Source: Clostridia bacterium (GTDB lineage: Bacteria > Bacillota > Clostridia > Oscillospirales > CAG-272). From it: 64,000 nucleotides of DNA. The translations under genes and the position numbers were made by a program. Below the pieces are notes generated by a model. It worked only from the letters and a program-made list of their open reading frames with translations. It was not told the DNA's origin and made no database searches. The stretch is taken from assembly GCA_017403155.1 (NCBI GenBank), contig JAFQOP010000020.1, forward strand, positions 45,349 through 109,348, written 5' to 3'. Positions 17,649 through 26,016 of the stretch are shown in pieces; positions within the stretch are counted from its first letter, which is position 1; each line of letters starts with the position of its first letter.

Positions 17649-17677
17649 ATGATAGCATAAAAATGTGACTTTGTCAA
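17649..17677 (-). promoter_or_regulatory. sigma-A promoter for citrate synthase
   Basis: Minus strand TTGACA, 17-bp spacer, TATCAT with TGC before the -10; 36 bp from the start codon. Back to back with the plus-strand promoter at 17688. Confidence 0.75.
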
Positions 17678-17687
17678 CACAAAGGGC

Positions 17688-17716
17688 TTGACAATATATA
17701 TTTTTTATGCTACAAT
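17688..17716 (+). promoter_or_regulatory. strong sigma-A promoter for the CNNM transporter leader
   Basis: Perfect TTGACA, 17-bp spacer, TACAAT, preceded by TGC (extended -10). It lies about 230 bp before the CNNM start, leaving a long untranslated leader. Confidence 0.85.
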
Positions 17717-17764
17717 ACATAGCATATAACGCAAAAATATCTTTATTCTGTTTTGGAGGAAGGA

Positions 17765-17842
17765 ATGGACGACGGCGCGGGGGCGGATAACTCTCATAAT
17801 TTCACCGTAAAATATTCTATATGTGACTTAACTGCAGCGTGA
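17765..17842 (+). CDS. 25-codon leader ORF upstream of the CNNM transporter
   Basis: ATG directly after GGAGGAAGGA, 25 codons (MDDGAGADNSHNFTVKYSIC, then five more) and TGA. It is the first translatable frame after the promoter at 17688. No rare-codon or amino-acid run typical of attenuation is obvious. It could be a regulatory leader peptide or a small protein. About 100 nt separate its stop from the transporter start. The rest of 17843-17945 holds no recognisable riboswitch. Confidence 0.45.
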   Translation: MDDGAGADNSHNFTVKYSICDLTAA

Positions 17843-17945
17843 TTTCGTGGGCGGTTAGGTCTTTTTTGCTTTCCTTCAAACAAGAGCATTCTGTAAAGCG
17901 CTATAAAAAACTATTATTACTGAAAGGATTTTTGGACTAAAAATC

Positions 17946-19277
17946 ATGGACCCGTTCCAAATTTTGCAGCTTGTAATCATCGTAATATGTATTATACTCT
18001 CTGCATATTTTTCTGCTACGGAAACTGCCTTTTCCACCTATAACCGCATAAGGATGAAGAACTACGCGGAGAAGGGCAACAAGAAGGCTGCGAAGGTTAT
18101 AAAGCTGTCGGAGGATTATGACAACCTCATATCGACAATACTCGTCGGTAACAACATCGTTAACATACTCGCTACCTCTCTTGCCACGGTGCTCTTTATC
18201 TCGCTCAACGACGAGCTCGGCTCAACGATATCAACCATCGTTATGACGGCTGCGGTGCTGATCTTCGGAGAGATATCGCCCAAGACTATGGCAAAAAGGT
18301 CTCCCGAGGCATTCGTGCTCTTCTCTGCCCCGATTATCGGATTTCTGAAGATTATTCTCACTCCCATCACCCTAATATTCAAGGGCTGGCAGCTTCTTCT
18401 CTCGAAGATATTCAAGACGAAGGATGACGAGGGCATGACCGAGGAGGAGCTTATCTCCATAATTGAGGAGGCTGAGGAGGACGGAGACCTCAACAAGGAC
18501 GAGGGCTCGCTCATTAAGAGCGCAATCGAGTTCAACGACCTTGAGGTCAGCGATATCTTCACACCCAGAATAGATATAACCGCAATTCCCGTATCGGCAA
18601 CGAAGGAGGAGCTGTCTGACCTGTTCTCCGAGTCGGGCTACTCGCGTCTGCCGGTGTACGAGGGTGATATCGATAATATCATGGGTATCGTATATTACAA
18701 GGACTTTTACAGTACCGCCTTTGCCGATGACGTTTCGATAACCGACATACTCAAGCCCGTCATCTACGTTGCAAAGACGCAGAGGATAAACGACCTTTTA
18801 AAGGAGCTGCAGAACAAGCAGCTGCACCTTGCTGTGGTGCTTGATGAATTCGGCTCAACGGCAGGCATTGTGACTCTCGAGGATATTCTCGAGGAAATAG
18901 TCGGCGAGATCTGGGATGAGCACGACGAAAAGGTCGAGGAGGTCAAGCAGATATCCGAGCGCGAGTACATAATCTCGGGTATGGCGAGCATATCCAAGGT
19001 CTTTGACATCTTCGATATCGACGACGAGGAGATTGACGCAACCAACGTTAACGGTTGGGCGATGGAGGTCCTCGGCAAGCTGCCCGAGGAGGGCGAGCGC
19101 TTCGCAAAATACGGGCTTGAGGTCGAGATAATCGAGACCAACGGCAAGCGCGTCGAAAACGTCAGGATAACCGACGTCCGCGAGGATGAGGATGACGAGG
19201 ACGAGAAGGAAAAGAAGGACAAAAAGCGCTCCTCCGACACAGATGACGAGGACGGTCAGCTGAAAATTACCGATTAA
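17946..19277 (+). CDS. CNNM/HlyC-CorC family membrane protein with CBS pair
   Basis: 443 residues. Domains in order: CNNM (DUF21) with four hydrophobic helices at about 1-160 (SAYFSATETAFSTYNRIRMKN is the family signature); two CBS domains at about 195-315 (VSDIFTPRIDI, SRLPVYEGDIDNIMGIVYYKDF; VVLDEFGSTAGIVTLEDILEE); CorC/HlyC domain at about 325-410; a very acidic and Lys-rich tail of 30 residues. Homologues export Mg2+ or act as Mg/Co efflux proteins; hemolysin is an old label. The AAAGGA box is unusually far (about 15 nt) from the ATG. Terminator at 19307. Confidence 0.93.
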   Translation: MDPFQILQLVIIVICIILSAYFSATETAFSTYNRIRMKNYAEKGNKKAAKVIKLSEDYDNLISTILVGNNIVNILATSLATVLFISLNDELGSTISTIVMTAAVLIFGEISPKTMAKRSPEAFVLFSAPIIGFLKIILTPITLIFKGWQLLLSKIFKTKDDEGMTEEELISIIEEAEEDGDLNKDEGSLIKSAIEFNDLEVSDIFTPRIDITAIPVSATKEELSDLFSESGYSRLPVYEGDIDNIMGIVYYKDFYSTAFADDVSITDILKPVIYVAKTQRINDLLKELQNKQLHLAVVLDEFGSTAGIVTLEDILEEIVGEIWDEHDEKVEEVKQISEREYIISGMASISKVFDIFDIDDEEIDATNVNGWAMEVLGKLPEEGERFAKYGLEVEIIETNGKRVENVRITDVREDEDDEDEKEKKDKKRSSDTDDEDGQLKITD

Positions 19278-19306
19278 TTATCGCACATTTTCAATATAAA
19301 ATATCG

Positions 19307-19336
19307 AGCGAGGCAGATTTTCTGCCTCGCTTTTTC
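19307..19336 (+). terminator. terminator after the CNNM gene
   Basis: 10-bp stem GCGAGGCAGA/TCTGCCTCGC followed by TTTTTC. Confidence 0.9.
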
Positions 19337-19373
19337 ATTTTTCTCCTTCAGGAGAATATTTTTTCAAAATGGG

Positions 19374-19402
19374 TAGACAAGAAGACGGTTTTATGCTACA
19401 AT
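19374..19402 (+). promoter_or_regulatory. sigma-A promoter for the ACT/UPF0210 pair
   Basis: TAGACA, 17-bp spacer, TACAAT preceded by TGC. The stretch TTTTATGCTACAAT is repeated exactly at the CNNM promoter (17703-17716). Confidence 0.7.
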
Positions 19403-19439
19403 ACCATATGATTATTTTTAGCAAAAGAGGTGCTTTTTT

Positions 19440-19709
19440 ATGAGAGCTGTCGTTACCGTTATCGGACGTGACAAGGTGGGCATTATCGCAATGACGAGTG
19501 CCGAGTGCGCAAAATACGGCGCAAACATCGAGGACATAAGCCAGACCGTGCTTGACGAATACTTCGTTATGATTATGATGGTGTCGCTCGAGGGGCTTAA
19601 CGTAAGCTTCAGCGAGTTCTCGGAGAATATGAAGAAGGCAGGAGAGGAGGCAGGTGTTGACATCCGCGTAATGCACGAGGATATCTTCAACTCCATGCAC
19701 AGAATCTGA
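19440..19709 (+). CDS. ACT-domain protein, UPF0237 family
   Basis: 89 residues, a single ACT domain ([38 protein letters not shown]). ACT domains bind amino acids or other small ligands as dimers. UPF0237 genes are almost always followed by a UPF0210 (PFL-like) gene, as here with a one-base gap, so this is probably its regulatory subunit. The ligand is unknown. Confidence 0.93.
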   Translation: MRAVVTVIGRDKVGIIAMTSAECAKYGANIEDISQTVLDEYFVMIMMVSLEGLNVSFSEFSENMKKAGEEAGVDIRVMHEDIFNSMHRI

Positions 19710-19710
19710 T

Positions 19711-21069
19711 ATGATAAACACGCGCGACATTCTCGAGACTGTCAAAATGATACGCGAGGAAAACCTCGATATCAGAACCGTTACTATGGGTATATCCCTC
19801 TTTGACTGCATTTCGGACGACGCAGAGCGTCTCGAGAAGAAGATTTATGACAAAATTACCACAACGGCAAAGAACCTCGTTTCGGTTTGCGAGGAGCTTG
19901 AGCGCACGTACGGTATTCCCATCGTTAACAAAAGAATATCGGTAACCCCGATTTCACTCGTCGGTGCAGGGCTTTCCCCCGAGGGCTTCGTCAAGCTGGC
20001 GAAGGTGCTCGACCGCGCTGCACGCGAGCTTGGCGTCAACTTCATCGGCGGCTTCTCTGCTCTGGTACAGAAGGGTGCGGTAAGGGGAGCTGATAATCTT
20101 ATAAGCGCTATCCCCGCGGCACTCGCCGAGACCGAAAGAGTCTGCTCGTCGGTCAACGTTGCCTCCACAAAGGCGGGCATCAACATGGACGCGGTTAAGC
20201 GCATGGGTGAGATAGTTAAGGAATGCGCCTATCTCACAAGAGACCGCGACTCAATCGGCTGTGCAAAGCTCGTTGTTTTTGCAAACATCCCCGAGGACAA
20301 TCCCTTTATGGCAGGTGCGCTCCACGGTATAGGCGAGCCCGACAGCGTTATCAACGTTGGCGTAAGCGGCCCCGGTGTTGTTGCGGCGGCTATCCGCGAG
20401 GCAGGTGACTGCGACTTCTCTACCCTGGCGGAAACCATCAAGAGAATTGCATTCAAAATAACCCGCGTCGGCCAGCTTATTGCGGCAGAGGCGTCGAAGA
20501 GGCTCGGCACGCCGTATGGAATCGTTGACCTCTCGCTCGCTCCCACCCCCGCGGCAGGCGACTCGGTTGCGGAGATACTCGAGAATATGGGTCTTAAAAC
20601 CTGCGGCACTCACGGCACGACCGCAGCACTCGCTATGCTCAACGATGCGGTTAAAAAGGGCGGCGTTATGGCGTCCAACCACGTTGGCGGACTCTCGGGT
20701 GCATTTATCCCCGTGTCCGAGGACAGAGGTATGATTGACGCGGCAGCAAAGGGCGTGCTCACCCTCGATAAGCTCGAGGCTATGACAGCGGTATGCTCGG
20801 TCGGTCTGGATATGATTGCTATACCCGGAGATACCGATGCAACGACTATCTCGGGCATTATTGCGGACGAGATTTCCATAGGCGTTGTAAACACGAAAAC
20901 AACGGCAGTAAGAGTTATCCCCGTCTGGGGCAAGGGTGTCGGTGAGAGCGCTGAATTTGGCGGACTTCTCGGCTACGCTCCCATAATGCCCGTCAAGGGG
21001 GAGAGCTGTGCTGACTTTATCAACCGCGGCGGCAGAATCCCGGCTCCAATTCATTCTCTTAAAAACTAA
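19711..21069 (+). CDS. UPF0210/DUF711 family protein (PFL-like fold)
   Basis: 452 residues, full length. Belongs to the DUF711 family, which adopts a pyruvate formate-lyase-like barrel but lacks the glycyl-radical motif. Conserved blocks visible: [83 protein letters not shown] and [16 protein letters not shown]. No enzymatic activity is established for the family. Coupled to the ACT gene, so a ligand-regulated complex is the best guess. Confidence 0.93.
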   Translation: MINTRDILETVKMIREENLDIRTVTMGISLFDCISDDAERLEKKIYDKITTTAKNLVSVCEELERTYGIPIVNKRISVTPISLVGAGLSPEGFVKLAKVLDRAARELGVNFIGGFSALVQKGAVRGADNLISAIPAALAETERVCSSVNVASTKAGINMDAVKRMGEIVKECAYLTRDRDSIGCAKLVVFANIPEDNPFMAGALHGIGEPDSVINVGVSGPGVVAAAIREAGDCDFSTLAETIKRIAFKITRVGQLIAAEASKRLGTPYGIVDLSLAPTPAAGDSVAEILENMGLKTCGTHGTTAALAMLNDAVKKGGVMASNHVGGLSGAFIPVSEDRGMIDAAAKGVLTLDKLEAMTAVCSVGLDMIAIPGDTDATTISGIIADEISIGVVNTKTTAVRVIPVWGKGVGESAEFGGLLGYAPIMPVKGESCADFINRGGRIPAPIHSLKN

Positions 21070-21072
21070 AAG

Positions 21073-21103
21073 AGGCTCGACGGTCACACCGACCGCCGAG
21101 CCT
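21073..21103. terminator. terminator between convergent UPF0210 and flippase genes
   Basis: Stem AGGCTCG-CGGTC with its complement (one internal mismatch), T-rich 3' side on the plus strand. The stop codon of the minus-strand flippase gene lies inside it. Confidence 0.8.
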
Positions 21104-22592
21104 TTATTTTTGATAGAGGAACGTAGATTGCAAGGAAGACACATACGGAAAAGACGAGCTTTAACGCGAGCGAAAATGTGCAAGCCGCGGCACCCGAGGC
21201 AAAAAATAGCGCGCGAGTGAGGGCAGAGGCGGCGAGAGAAGCAGCGAGAGGAAGCAAAAAACAACGCACGGGGTGCACCCTGAAGGGTATTTTCTTATAA
21301 AGACGGGTTGCGGAGAGAGCAAAATTGAAGCCCTCCATAGCAACGATGACAACGGCATATCCGCCGATGCCCATAATCGGTATCAGGACATAAACGAGAA
21401 TGACGGAGAGGCAGGAGTCAGCAATATTCACCCACATAGAATATACGTGCTCACCGATGCCCTTCAGCATGCTGTCGGCAACGTGGTCGAGGTACATTAT
21501 GGGTATTACGGGCGCCATGAGAGATATGTAATGCCCCGCGCCCCAGGAGGAATACATCACCCACCCGAGCTCCTCGGAGAAGGTAGCAACGAGCACAGCA
21601 CAGAGGGTGGAATAGACAAGTGTGGTGTTGATTGCCTCGCTAGCTATGCGAGAGAGTCTTCCGTGCTCCCGTGCGGCAAGCCCGGAGGCGAACTCGGGGA
21701 CAAGGAGCCCCGAGAAGGAGGAGAGCGGGGTCATGGGATAAACGAGAAGAGGGAGAGCCATACCGTGCAGGATTCCGTAGGAGGCAAGAGCGTCGGTGTG
21801 GCTCTCGCCGCTGTCGCGAAGTCTTTTCGGTATCAGAATATGCTCGAGGGTTAACAGCCCCGAGCGGATATAGGCACTTACGGCAAGTGGGAGCGCCATA
21901 TTTGTGACTGCGGAGAAGGGGGAGGCGGCACCCGTGTAACGTTTTTTGTTCCTTCTTCTGTCATAGAGATACTGAATGAGGGAGAAGAGAAAGGCGAAAA
22001 GCTCGGTTGCCGTGGCACAAACCGCGAGGGCGAGCACGGTTGCCGCGGCACCGTGGGGTATTGCCCTGATTATAGCAAAAACGGTGACGCCCACGCGTGC
22101 CAGCTGGCTGAAGAAGCTGACAGCGGCATTATGCGCGACTCTCCTCACTCCGACGAAATAGCCGCTGAAAAGAGAGGTGAGCGCAATCGGGACAAGGGAG
22201 AGCGCAAGAGCGCGGAGCGGAGGCGCGGCGCGCGCGTCGGCAAGCACGCGAATGGCAAAATAGTCGGAGAAGATCAGCAGCACCGCCGTTGCACTTATGC
22301 TGAAGATAAGTGCGTATATCAGACAGTTTCGCATAATTCTGCCGACTCCCCTGCCCCCTCTCTCACCGATATCGGCGGCAACGAGTCTGGTAACCGTAAG
22401 ATTCAGCCCCGAGGTGGCAAAGGTAATACCGAAGGAATATACACTTGTAACCAGGGTGTAGAGCCCTATTCCCTCCGCGCCGACCGACCTCGTCAGATAG
22501 GAATTGAATGCCATTCCTATACCGCGGATTGCCAGAGCGACAAGGCTTAGAAGTATTCCGTTTATGAAAAATTGCTTTCTGTTGCTCGACAT
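21084..22592 (-). CDS. SpoVB-like polysaccharide flippase (MOP superfamily)
   Basis: 502 residues with 12-14 hydrophobic helices. N-terminus FFINGILLSLVALAIRGIG ... YLTRSVGAEGIGLYTLVTSVYSF matches the SpoVB/Wzx-like polysaccharide biosynthesis family; internal PMTPLSSFSGLLVPEFA is also characteristic. Such proteins flip lipid-linked oligosaccharides or peptidoglycan precursors; SpoVB itself is needed for spore cortex. Whether this one serves sporulation or another glycan cannot be told. GGAG precedes the ATG. No sporulation gene is adjacent. Confidence 0.88.
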   Translation of the reverse strand: MSSNRKQFFINGILLSLVALAIRGIGMAFNSYLTRSVGAEGIGLYTLVTSVYSFGITFATSGLNLTVTRLVAADIGERGGRGVGRIMRNCLIYALIFSISATAVLLIFSDYFAIRVLADARAAPPLRALALSLVPIALTSLFSGYFVGVRRVAHNAAVSFFSQLARVGVTVFAIIRAIPHGAAATVLALAVCATATELFAFLFSLIQYLYDRRRNKKRYTGAASPFSAVTNMALPLAVSAYIRSGLLTLEHILIPKRLRDSGESHTDALASYGILHGMALPLLVYPMTPLSSFSGLLVPEFASGLAAREHGRLSRIASEAINTTLVYSTLCAVLVATFSEELGWVMYSSWGAGHYISLMAPVIPIMYLDHVADSMLKGIGEHVYSMWVNIADSCLSVILVYVLIPIMGIGGYAVVIVAMEGFNFALSATRLYKKIPFRVHPVRCFLLPLAASLAASALTRALFFASGAAACTFSLALKLVFSVCVFLAIYVPLSKIKARRSV

Positions 22593-22649
22593 ATTTTTTC
22601 TCCGTTAACTATATATAACAGTTATGCGCGAGCAAAACGTTTAATGACA

Positions 22650-22682
22650 AAAAGCGGAGGATTGCTCCCCCGCTCTTTTTTA
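22650..22682 (-). terminator. terminator after the PadR-DUF1700-DUF4097 operon
   Basis: Stem AGCGG-GGA/TCC-CCGCT with one internal mismatch, flanked by A and T runs, overlapping the DUF4097 stop codon. Confidence 0.8.
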
Positions 22683-23471
22683 ATCTTCTATGCCGTATTG
22701 AATAGATATATCACCCGTTGTGGTTTTTACCCTGCATACGGGAGCCGATGGGTCTGAATGCGGCACGCGCTTTCTGCCCGTGGTGGTTTCAACGTTAAAG
22801 TTCATTGTGTTCACGAGGTCCATCTCAACATCCCCCGTGGTGAGCTCGACGTCTATACTCTTAGGAGTATCGGTAAAGGAAAGCTCGACGTCGCCCGTCG
22901 TTGCCATGACGGTAACCGCACCGAGTGCACGCGCATGCTCAACGGTCATATCGCCCGTGGTTGAGGTAAGGGTAAGCCTTCCGCTAATGTCAACTCTGTC
23001 TAGCCCTATATCGCCCGTTGTTACCTCGGCGGTAAGGCTTTCGGCACTTACGCCGACTACGTCGACATCACCTGTGGTGAGCTTTATGCTTATATCCCCC
23101 TGGCGAGCCTTGGGGATTGTCAGAGTTATCTGCTCATTGCCCCAGCCAATGCCTATGGTCTTATACCAGGGGAGGGTGTCGAGGTCTACGGTTAAAACGC
23201 CGCCCTCGCACTTAACGGTCTGTGCTTTTCTCGAATCTGCCCTGACGGTAAGGTATGCCTTGGTAGCAGTGTCGGAGGCTATTACTCTTACGTCGGCGGT
23301 AACGGCATCGATTACGATGCTATCGAGGGTTTGCTCTTCAAATATATAGTCCTTTTCGGTTATGTTCTTAGCATTAAGGTTATCTACGTTAAAGCCTGCC
23401 ACCGCAAAGGCGACGAATGAAAGCACAAGTCCCGCTCCCAGAATTATCAATGCAATAATAAGTAATTTTTT
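22680..23471 (-). CDS. DUF4097-family beta-repeat protein
   Basis: 263 residues, start at 23471 (AAAGGAG eight nt before). An uncleaved hydrophobic N-terminal segment (LLIIALIILGAGLVLSFVAFAVAG) anchors an extracytoplasmic domain. From about residue 120 on it repeats short strands ending in TTGDV/TTGDI roughly every 17-20 residues, predicting a right-handed beta-helix or stacked strand fold. DUF4097 proteins are commonly encoded with DUF1700 and PadR genes and are linked to envelope stress, but no biochemical activity is established. Last gene of the operon. Confidence 0.9.
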   Translation of the reverse strand, partial: KKLLIIALIILGAGLVLSFVAFAVAGFNVDNLNAKNITEKDYIFEEQTLDSIVIDAVTADVRVIASDTATKAYLTVRADSRKAQTVKCEGGVLTVDLDTLPWYKTIGIGWGNEQITLTIPKARQGDISIKLTTGDVDVVGVSAESLTAEVTTGDIGLDRVDISGRLTLTSTTGDMTVEHARALGAVTVMATTGDVELSFTDTPKSIDVELTTGDVEMDLVNTMNFNVETTTGRKRVPHSDPSAPVCRVKTTTGDISIQYGIED

Positions 23472-23490
23472 CATTTTTTGTCTCCTTTCG

Positions 23491-24051
23491 TTATTTCCCG
23501 ATTTTCTCGGCAATTTGGGTTAGCTTCCTGGACACAAGTCTGCCATATTTAACCGCGAGACGGGTGCACAGAGCAAACACAACGGAAAGCGCCGCACCTA
23601 TGGCGGTGACACCGAGCATAAGCAGCACCTGCGCAAGCGTGCCCGAGAAAATACTCAATATCGCGGCAGGAAGCGACGAAACCGCAACACCTCCCAACGC
23701 CACAGCACTCATACCGAGAGCGATAATCACCGCGTAGAAAAGTATGCTGTAAATAATTGAGCCGATTGATATGAGGATACCGAGCGCGCCCTTCGCGCCC
23801 TCGCCCATACCGCGCGCCTCTCGGGGCTTCTTCGCCTCTGTGGGGACGGGGTCGGTCTCATTCTCCTTTTTTACGTTTTCTATTATGAGCTCAACGTCAC
23901 CAAGTGCAGCCACTGCCTCCTCCTCGGTCCTGCCCTCCTCTACTCTGTCCTCAATTATCTCCTTATAGAAATCGACCGTGCGGTCTACGTCAACGCTCGA
24001 AAGGTCCTTTAATCCTTCGCGGATTTTATCTAAAAACTCATTTTTTGTCAT
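23491..24051 (-). CDS. DUF1700-family membrane protein
   Basis: 186 residues. The N-terminal 65 residues are a helical soluble domain (MTKNEFLDKIREGLKDLS ... EEAVAALGD) of the HAAS type, followed by a Pro/Glu linker and a membrane region with two or three helices (about 88-165), then a basic tail. DUF1700/HAAS proteins are PadR partners that bring the regulator to the membrane or sense envelope state. Overlaps the PadR gene by 14 nt and precedes DUF4097. Confidence 0.92.
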   Translation of the reverse strand: MTKNEFLDKIREGLKDLSSVDVDRTVDFYKEIIEDRVEEGRTEEEAVAALGDVELIIENVKKENETDPVPTEAKKPREARGMGEGAKGALGILISIGSIIYSILFYAVIIALGMSAVALGGVAVSSLPAAILSIFSGTLAQVLLMLGVTAIGAALSVVFALCTRLAVKYGRLVSRKLTQIAEKIGK

Positions 24052-24364
24052 CGAAAGCGCCCTCCTTCACTACAAAATTATATATTGCCACTATTTCTCG
24101 CCATTCATCCTCAAAGCTGCGCAGTCGCTCCAGCCCGTCGGCAGTTATACGATAATACTTTCTTAACCGCCCGTTATGCTCCAGCGAATACACCGTTAAC
24201 AGTCTCGATGCCTCAAGTCTGCGCAAAATCGGATAAAGCGTTGACTCGGATACGTCGATGTATGGAGACATATCCTTTACTATCTTGTAGCCATATGAGT
24301 CCTCGCTCTTGATAGCGGCAAGCACACATATATCGAGCAGCCCTCGTTTAAGCTGTATATCCAT
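24038..24364 (-). CDS. PadR-family transcriptional regulator
   Basis: 108 residues, start at 24364 after GGGAAGGAG. Winged helix of the short PadR-s2 type: LKRGLLDICVLAAIKSEDSYGYKIVKDM, ESTLYPILRRLEASRLLTVY, GRLRKYYRITADGLERL. It probably represses its own operon: the promoter at 24451-24479 holds a 7-bp inverted repeat (ACACACA-N4-TGTGTGT) between the -35 and -10. It controls DUF1700 and DUF4097 by position. Confidence 0.95.
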   Translation of the reverse strand: MDIQLKRGLLDICVLAAIKSEDSYGYKIVKDMSPYIDVSESTLYPILRRLEASRLLTVYSLEHNGRLRKYYRITADGLERLRSFEDEWREIVAIYNFVVKEGAFDDKK

Positions 24365-24450
24365 CCTTCTCCTTCCCGAGCCGAGCGCGCCCACAGCGCC
24401 TGCCCTGCTCTATTCTTTCTTTGGGAGATTAATACCTCCCTTCGTATAAT

Positions 24451-24479
24451 ACTATACCACACACAGTATTGTGTGTCAA
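24451..24479 (-). promoter_or_regulatory. promoter with embedded PadR-type operator
   Basis: Minus strand TTGACA, 17-bp spacer, TATAGT. The spacer holds ACACACA-GTAT-TGTGTGT (24459-24476), so a bound dimer would block RNA polymerase; consistent with PadR autorepression. Confidence 0.8.
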
Positions 24480-24576
24480 GGGGTATTTAGGAATTTTTAG
24501 AATAATTCTAAAATATTGGCATATTTAACAACTATATTAAATGCAATTTGTGTGTTTTGCCCATAACAAGAAAAAA

Positions 24577-24601
24577 GAAAAACGGCTTTACGCCGTTTTT
24601 T
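24577..24601 (-). terminator. terminator after the small XRE gene
   Basis: AAAACGGC-TTTA-GCCGTTTT hairpin with T-runs, two bases from the stop codon of the gene at 24603. Confidence 0.85.
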
Positions 24602-24602
24602 A

Positions 24603-24809
24603 CTATTTATTTCTTTCCTGCTTATCTGTGAGCTCCAGGATATAATCTGTCGATACATCATAAAAAAGCGAGAGCTTTATAAGAAAATCGATGGGGATCT
24701 GGCGCTGTCCGTTTTCATACTGCGAATAGGTATTTTGCTTTATATGAAGAACGTCGGCAATCTCGCGCTGAGTATAATCGTGATCCTCTCTCAGGTCCCT
24801 AAGTCTCAT
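24603..24809 (-). CDS. small XRE/Cro-type repressor
   Basis: 68 residues, only a helix-turn-helix: MRLRDLREDHDYTQREIADV, then NTYSQYENGQRQIPIDFL and a short tail (DYILELTDKQERNK). Start 24809 follows GGGAGGGAG. No effector domain, so it resembles Cro/phage-type or antitoxin-like regulators. It is divergent from the lipoprotein at 24936, and the intergenic region carries two 15-bp palindromes (24844-24883) that are the likely binding sites. Confidence 0.92.
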   Translation of the reverse strand: MRLRDLREDHDYTQREIADVLHIKQNTYSQYENGQRQIPIDFLIKLSLFYDVSTDYILELTDKQERNK

Positions 24810-24843
24810 AAAACTCCCTCCCAATTTAAGAATATTATACACA

Positions 24844-24883
24844 ATCTCGTTTTGAGATATTGACTTTTATCTCAAATTGTGAT
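24844..24883. promoter_or_regulatory. tandem operators between the XRE gene and the lipoprotein
   Basis: Two 15-bp palindromes of the form ATCTC-N5-GAGAT (24844-24858, perfect) and ATCTC-N5-GTGAT (24869-24883, one mismatch), 25 bp centre to centre. They cover the -35 and -10 of the plus-strand promoter. The minus-strand TATAAT of the XRE gene lies next to the left site. Confidence 0.65.
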
Positions 24884-24888
24884 ATTAT
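24860..24888 (+). promoter_or_regulatory. sigma-A promoter for the lipoprotein gene
   Basis: TTGACT, 17-bp spacer, TATTAT, about 48 bp upstream of the ATG at 24936 and overlapped by the tandem operators. Confidence 0.75.
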
Positions 24889-24935
24889 TCTGTGTGTGTA
24901 GGCATCAGTATTAATATTATAAGGAGACTTTTTAA

Positions 24936-25703
24936 ATGAAAAACTGTATTATTGGATGCAAGAAGCTTTGCGCAGTTGCGTTGACCCTTTTGCTCACATG
25001 TTGCATTATGCTTTCATCTTGTCAGTTTATTGGAGGAGACAGCACACCCCCTGCGCCTGAAAAGAAAACAATAACGATACACGACGGCACTTACAGCGAG
25101 AGCCTCGAGGTCGAGATTGGCAAGCAGGCAAAAATTACGTCTCTGAGTAAGCAGGGTTACTTTTCTAACGGATATTTTGATAGCGAGAATGGAGGTACTC
25201 GGTATTTTGATGCAAGCGGCACATCGCTTGCTGTCTGGTCGACAAGCAATCCTACCGATTTCTACGTACAGTATAGCCCTATAAGCGAATTTAACAATAA
25301 GGCTGAATTTTGCACCGACAAGGCATCGAGCTTTGGATATCACATTTGCACAAAGATTAGTTTTAGTCCAAAGTTTAAAAATGCCCTTAGCGCAAACCTT
25401 GATAAAACGGTAAAGATTGATTTCACCTTCAACGCATACGACACTGATCAAGAGGATTGGGTTGTTTACTTCAAAAACGTTTCACAGTATGGAGAAGGCG
25501 GTTACAATACCGATCAAATTGTCAACAAATATCACGGACATAAGATCGACGTTCCCTCATCATATAAAACATACTCCTTCACCTCCTACATTCCTGCAAG
25601 CGAAATATACGCAGGAGACTGCCTTGGACTTTTCTTCAGCAGAGGCAACACGTGGGGAGACGGATACATTAAGAACGTTGTAGTAAATATCTCATTCCAA
25701 TAA
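24936..25703 (+). CDS. secreted lipoprotein of unknown function
   Basis: 255 residues. Signal peptide with a basic N-region and hydrophobic core (LCAVALTLLLTCCIM), lipobox LSSC with Cys near 29, then a Pro/Ser-rich linker. The mature part is probably beta-rich: aromatic residues alternate with polar ones and there are several DG/GG turns (FDSENGGTRYFDASG), ending in VVVNISFQ, which suggests a jelly-roll or carbohydrate-binding-like fold (inference). No catalytic motif recognised. Regulated, by position, by the divergent XRE repressor. AAGGAG precedes the ATG; terminator at 25713. Confidence 0.85.
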   Translation: MKNCIIGCKKLCAVALTLLLTCCIMLSSCQFIGGDSTPPAPEKKTITIHDGTYSESLEVEIGKQAKITSLSKQGYFSNGYFDSENGGTRYFDASGTSLAVWSTSNPTDFYVQYSPISEFNNKAEFCTDKASSFGYHICTKISFSPKFKNALSANLDKTVKIDFTFNAYDTDQEDWVVYFKNVSQYGEGGYNTDQIVNKYHGHKIDVPSSYKTYSFTSYIPASEIYAGDCLGLFFSRGNTWGDGYIKNVVVNISFQ

Positions 25704-25712
25704 TCAAAGCAG

Positions 25713-25740
25713 AAAGGGGACTTCAACGAAGTCCCTTTTT
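25713..25740 (+). terminator. terminator after the lipoprotein
   Basis: GGGACTTC-AAC-GAAGTCCC stem followed by TTTTT. Confidence 0.9.
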
Positions 25741-25999
25741 GTTCTGTGCAGCCCGAAAAGGGCTAATTTCTATTAGTGCAGAAGCGTGCTTTCTGCCGCG
25801 AAGGCGTATATGAATACGTCGAGCGGTAAAAGTGCGCTAAAAAAGGGACAGATTTCTCTGTCCCTTTTTGTTCTGCGCAGCCCGAAGAAGGGCTAATTTC
25901 TATTAGTGCAGAAGCGTGCTTTCTGCCGCGAAGGCGTATATGAATACGTCGAGCGGTAAAAGTGCGCTAAAAAAGGGACAGATTTCTCTGTCCCTTTTT
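25741..25999. repeat. two tandem copies of a 129/130-bp structured repeat
   Basis: Copy 1 (25741-25869) and copy 2 (25870-25999) are nearly identical, differing by a C/T and a one-base indel near their starts; a third copy begins at 26000 and stops after about 10 bp. Each unit contains GCAGAA/TTCTGC and CGTAT-ATGA-ATACG hairpins (the latter inside CCGC/GCGG) and ends in a GGGACAGA/TCTGTCCC terminator hairpin with T5. Each also carries GGGCTAATTTCTAT, which is the complement of the tsf stop region at 26011-26024. Fills the gap between the lipoprotein and tsf; no gene seen. The terminators also serve tsf. Confidence 0.85.
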
Positions 26000-26016
26000 G
26001 TTCTGTGCAATAGAAA

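Noticed and set aside
17766-17945. Mg2+ (M-box) or yybP-ykoY riboswitch before the CNNM gene
   Set aside because: None of the conserved core blocks of either class could be located.
25741-25999. CRISPR array
   Set aside because: Only two near-identical 130-bp units, no spacers, no cas genes.
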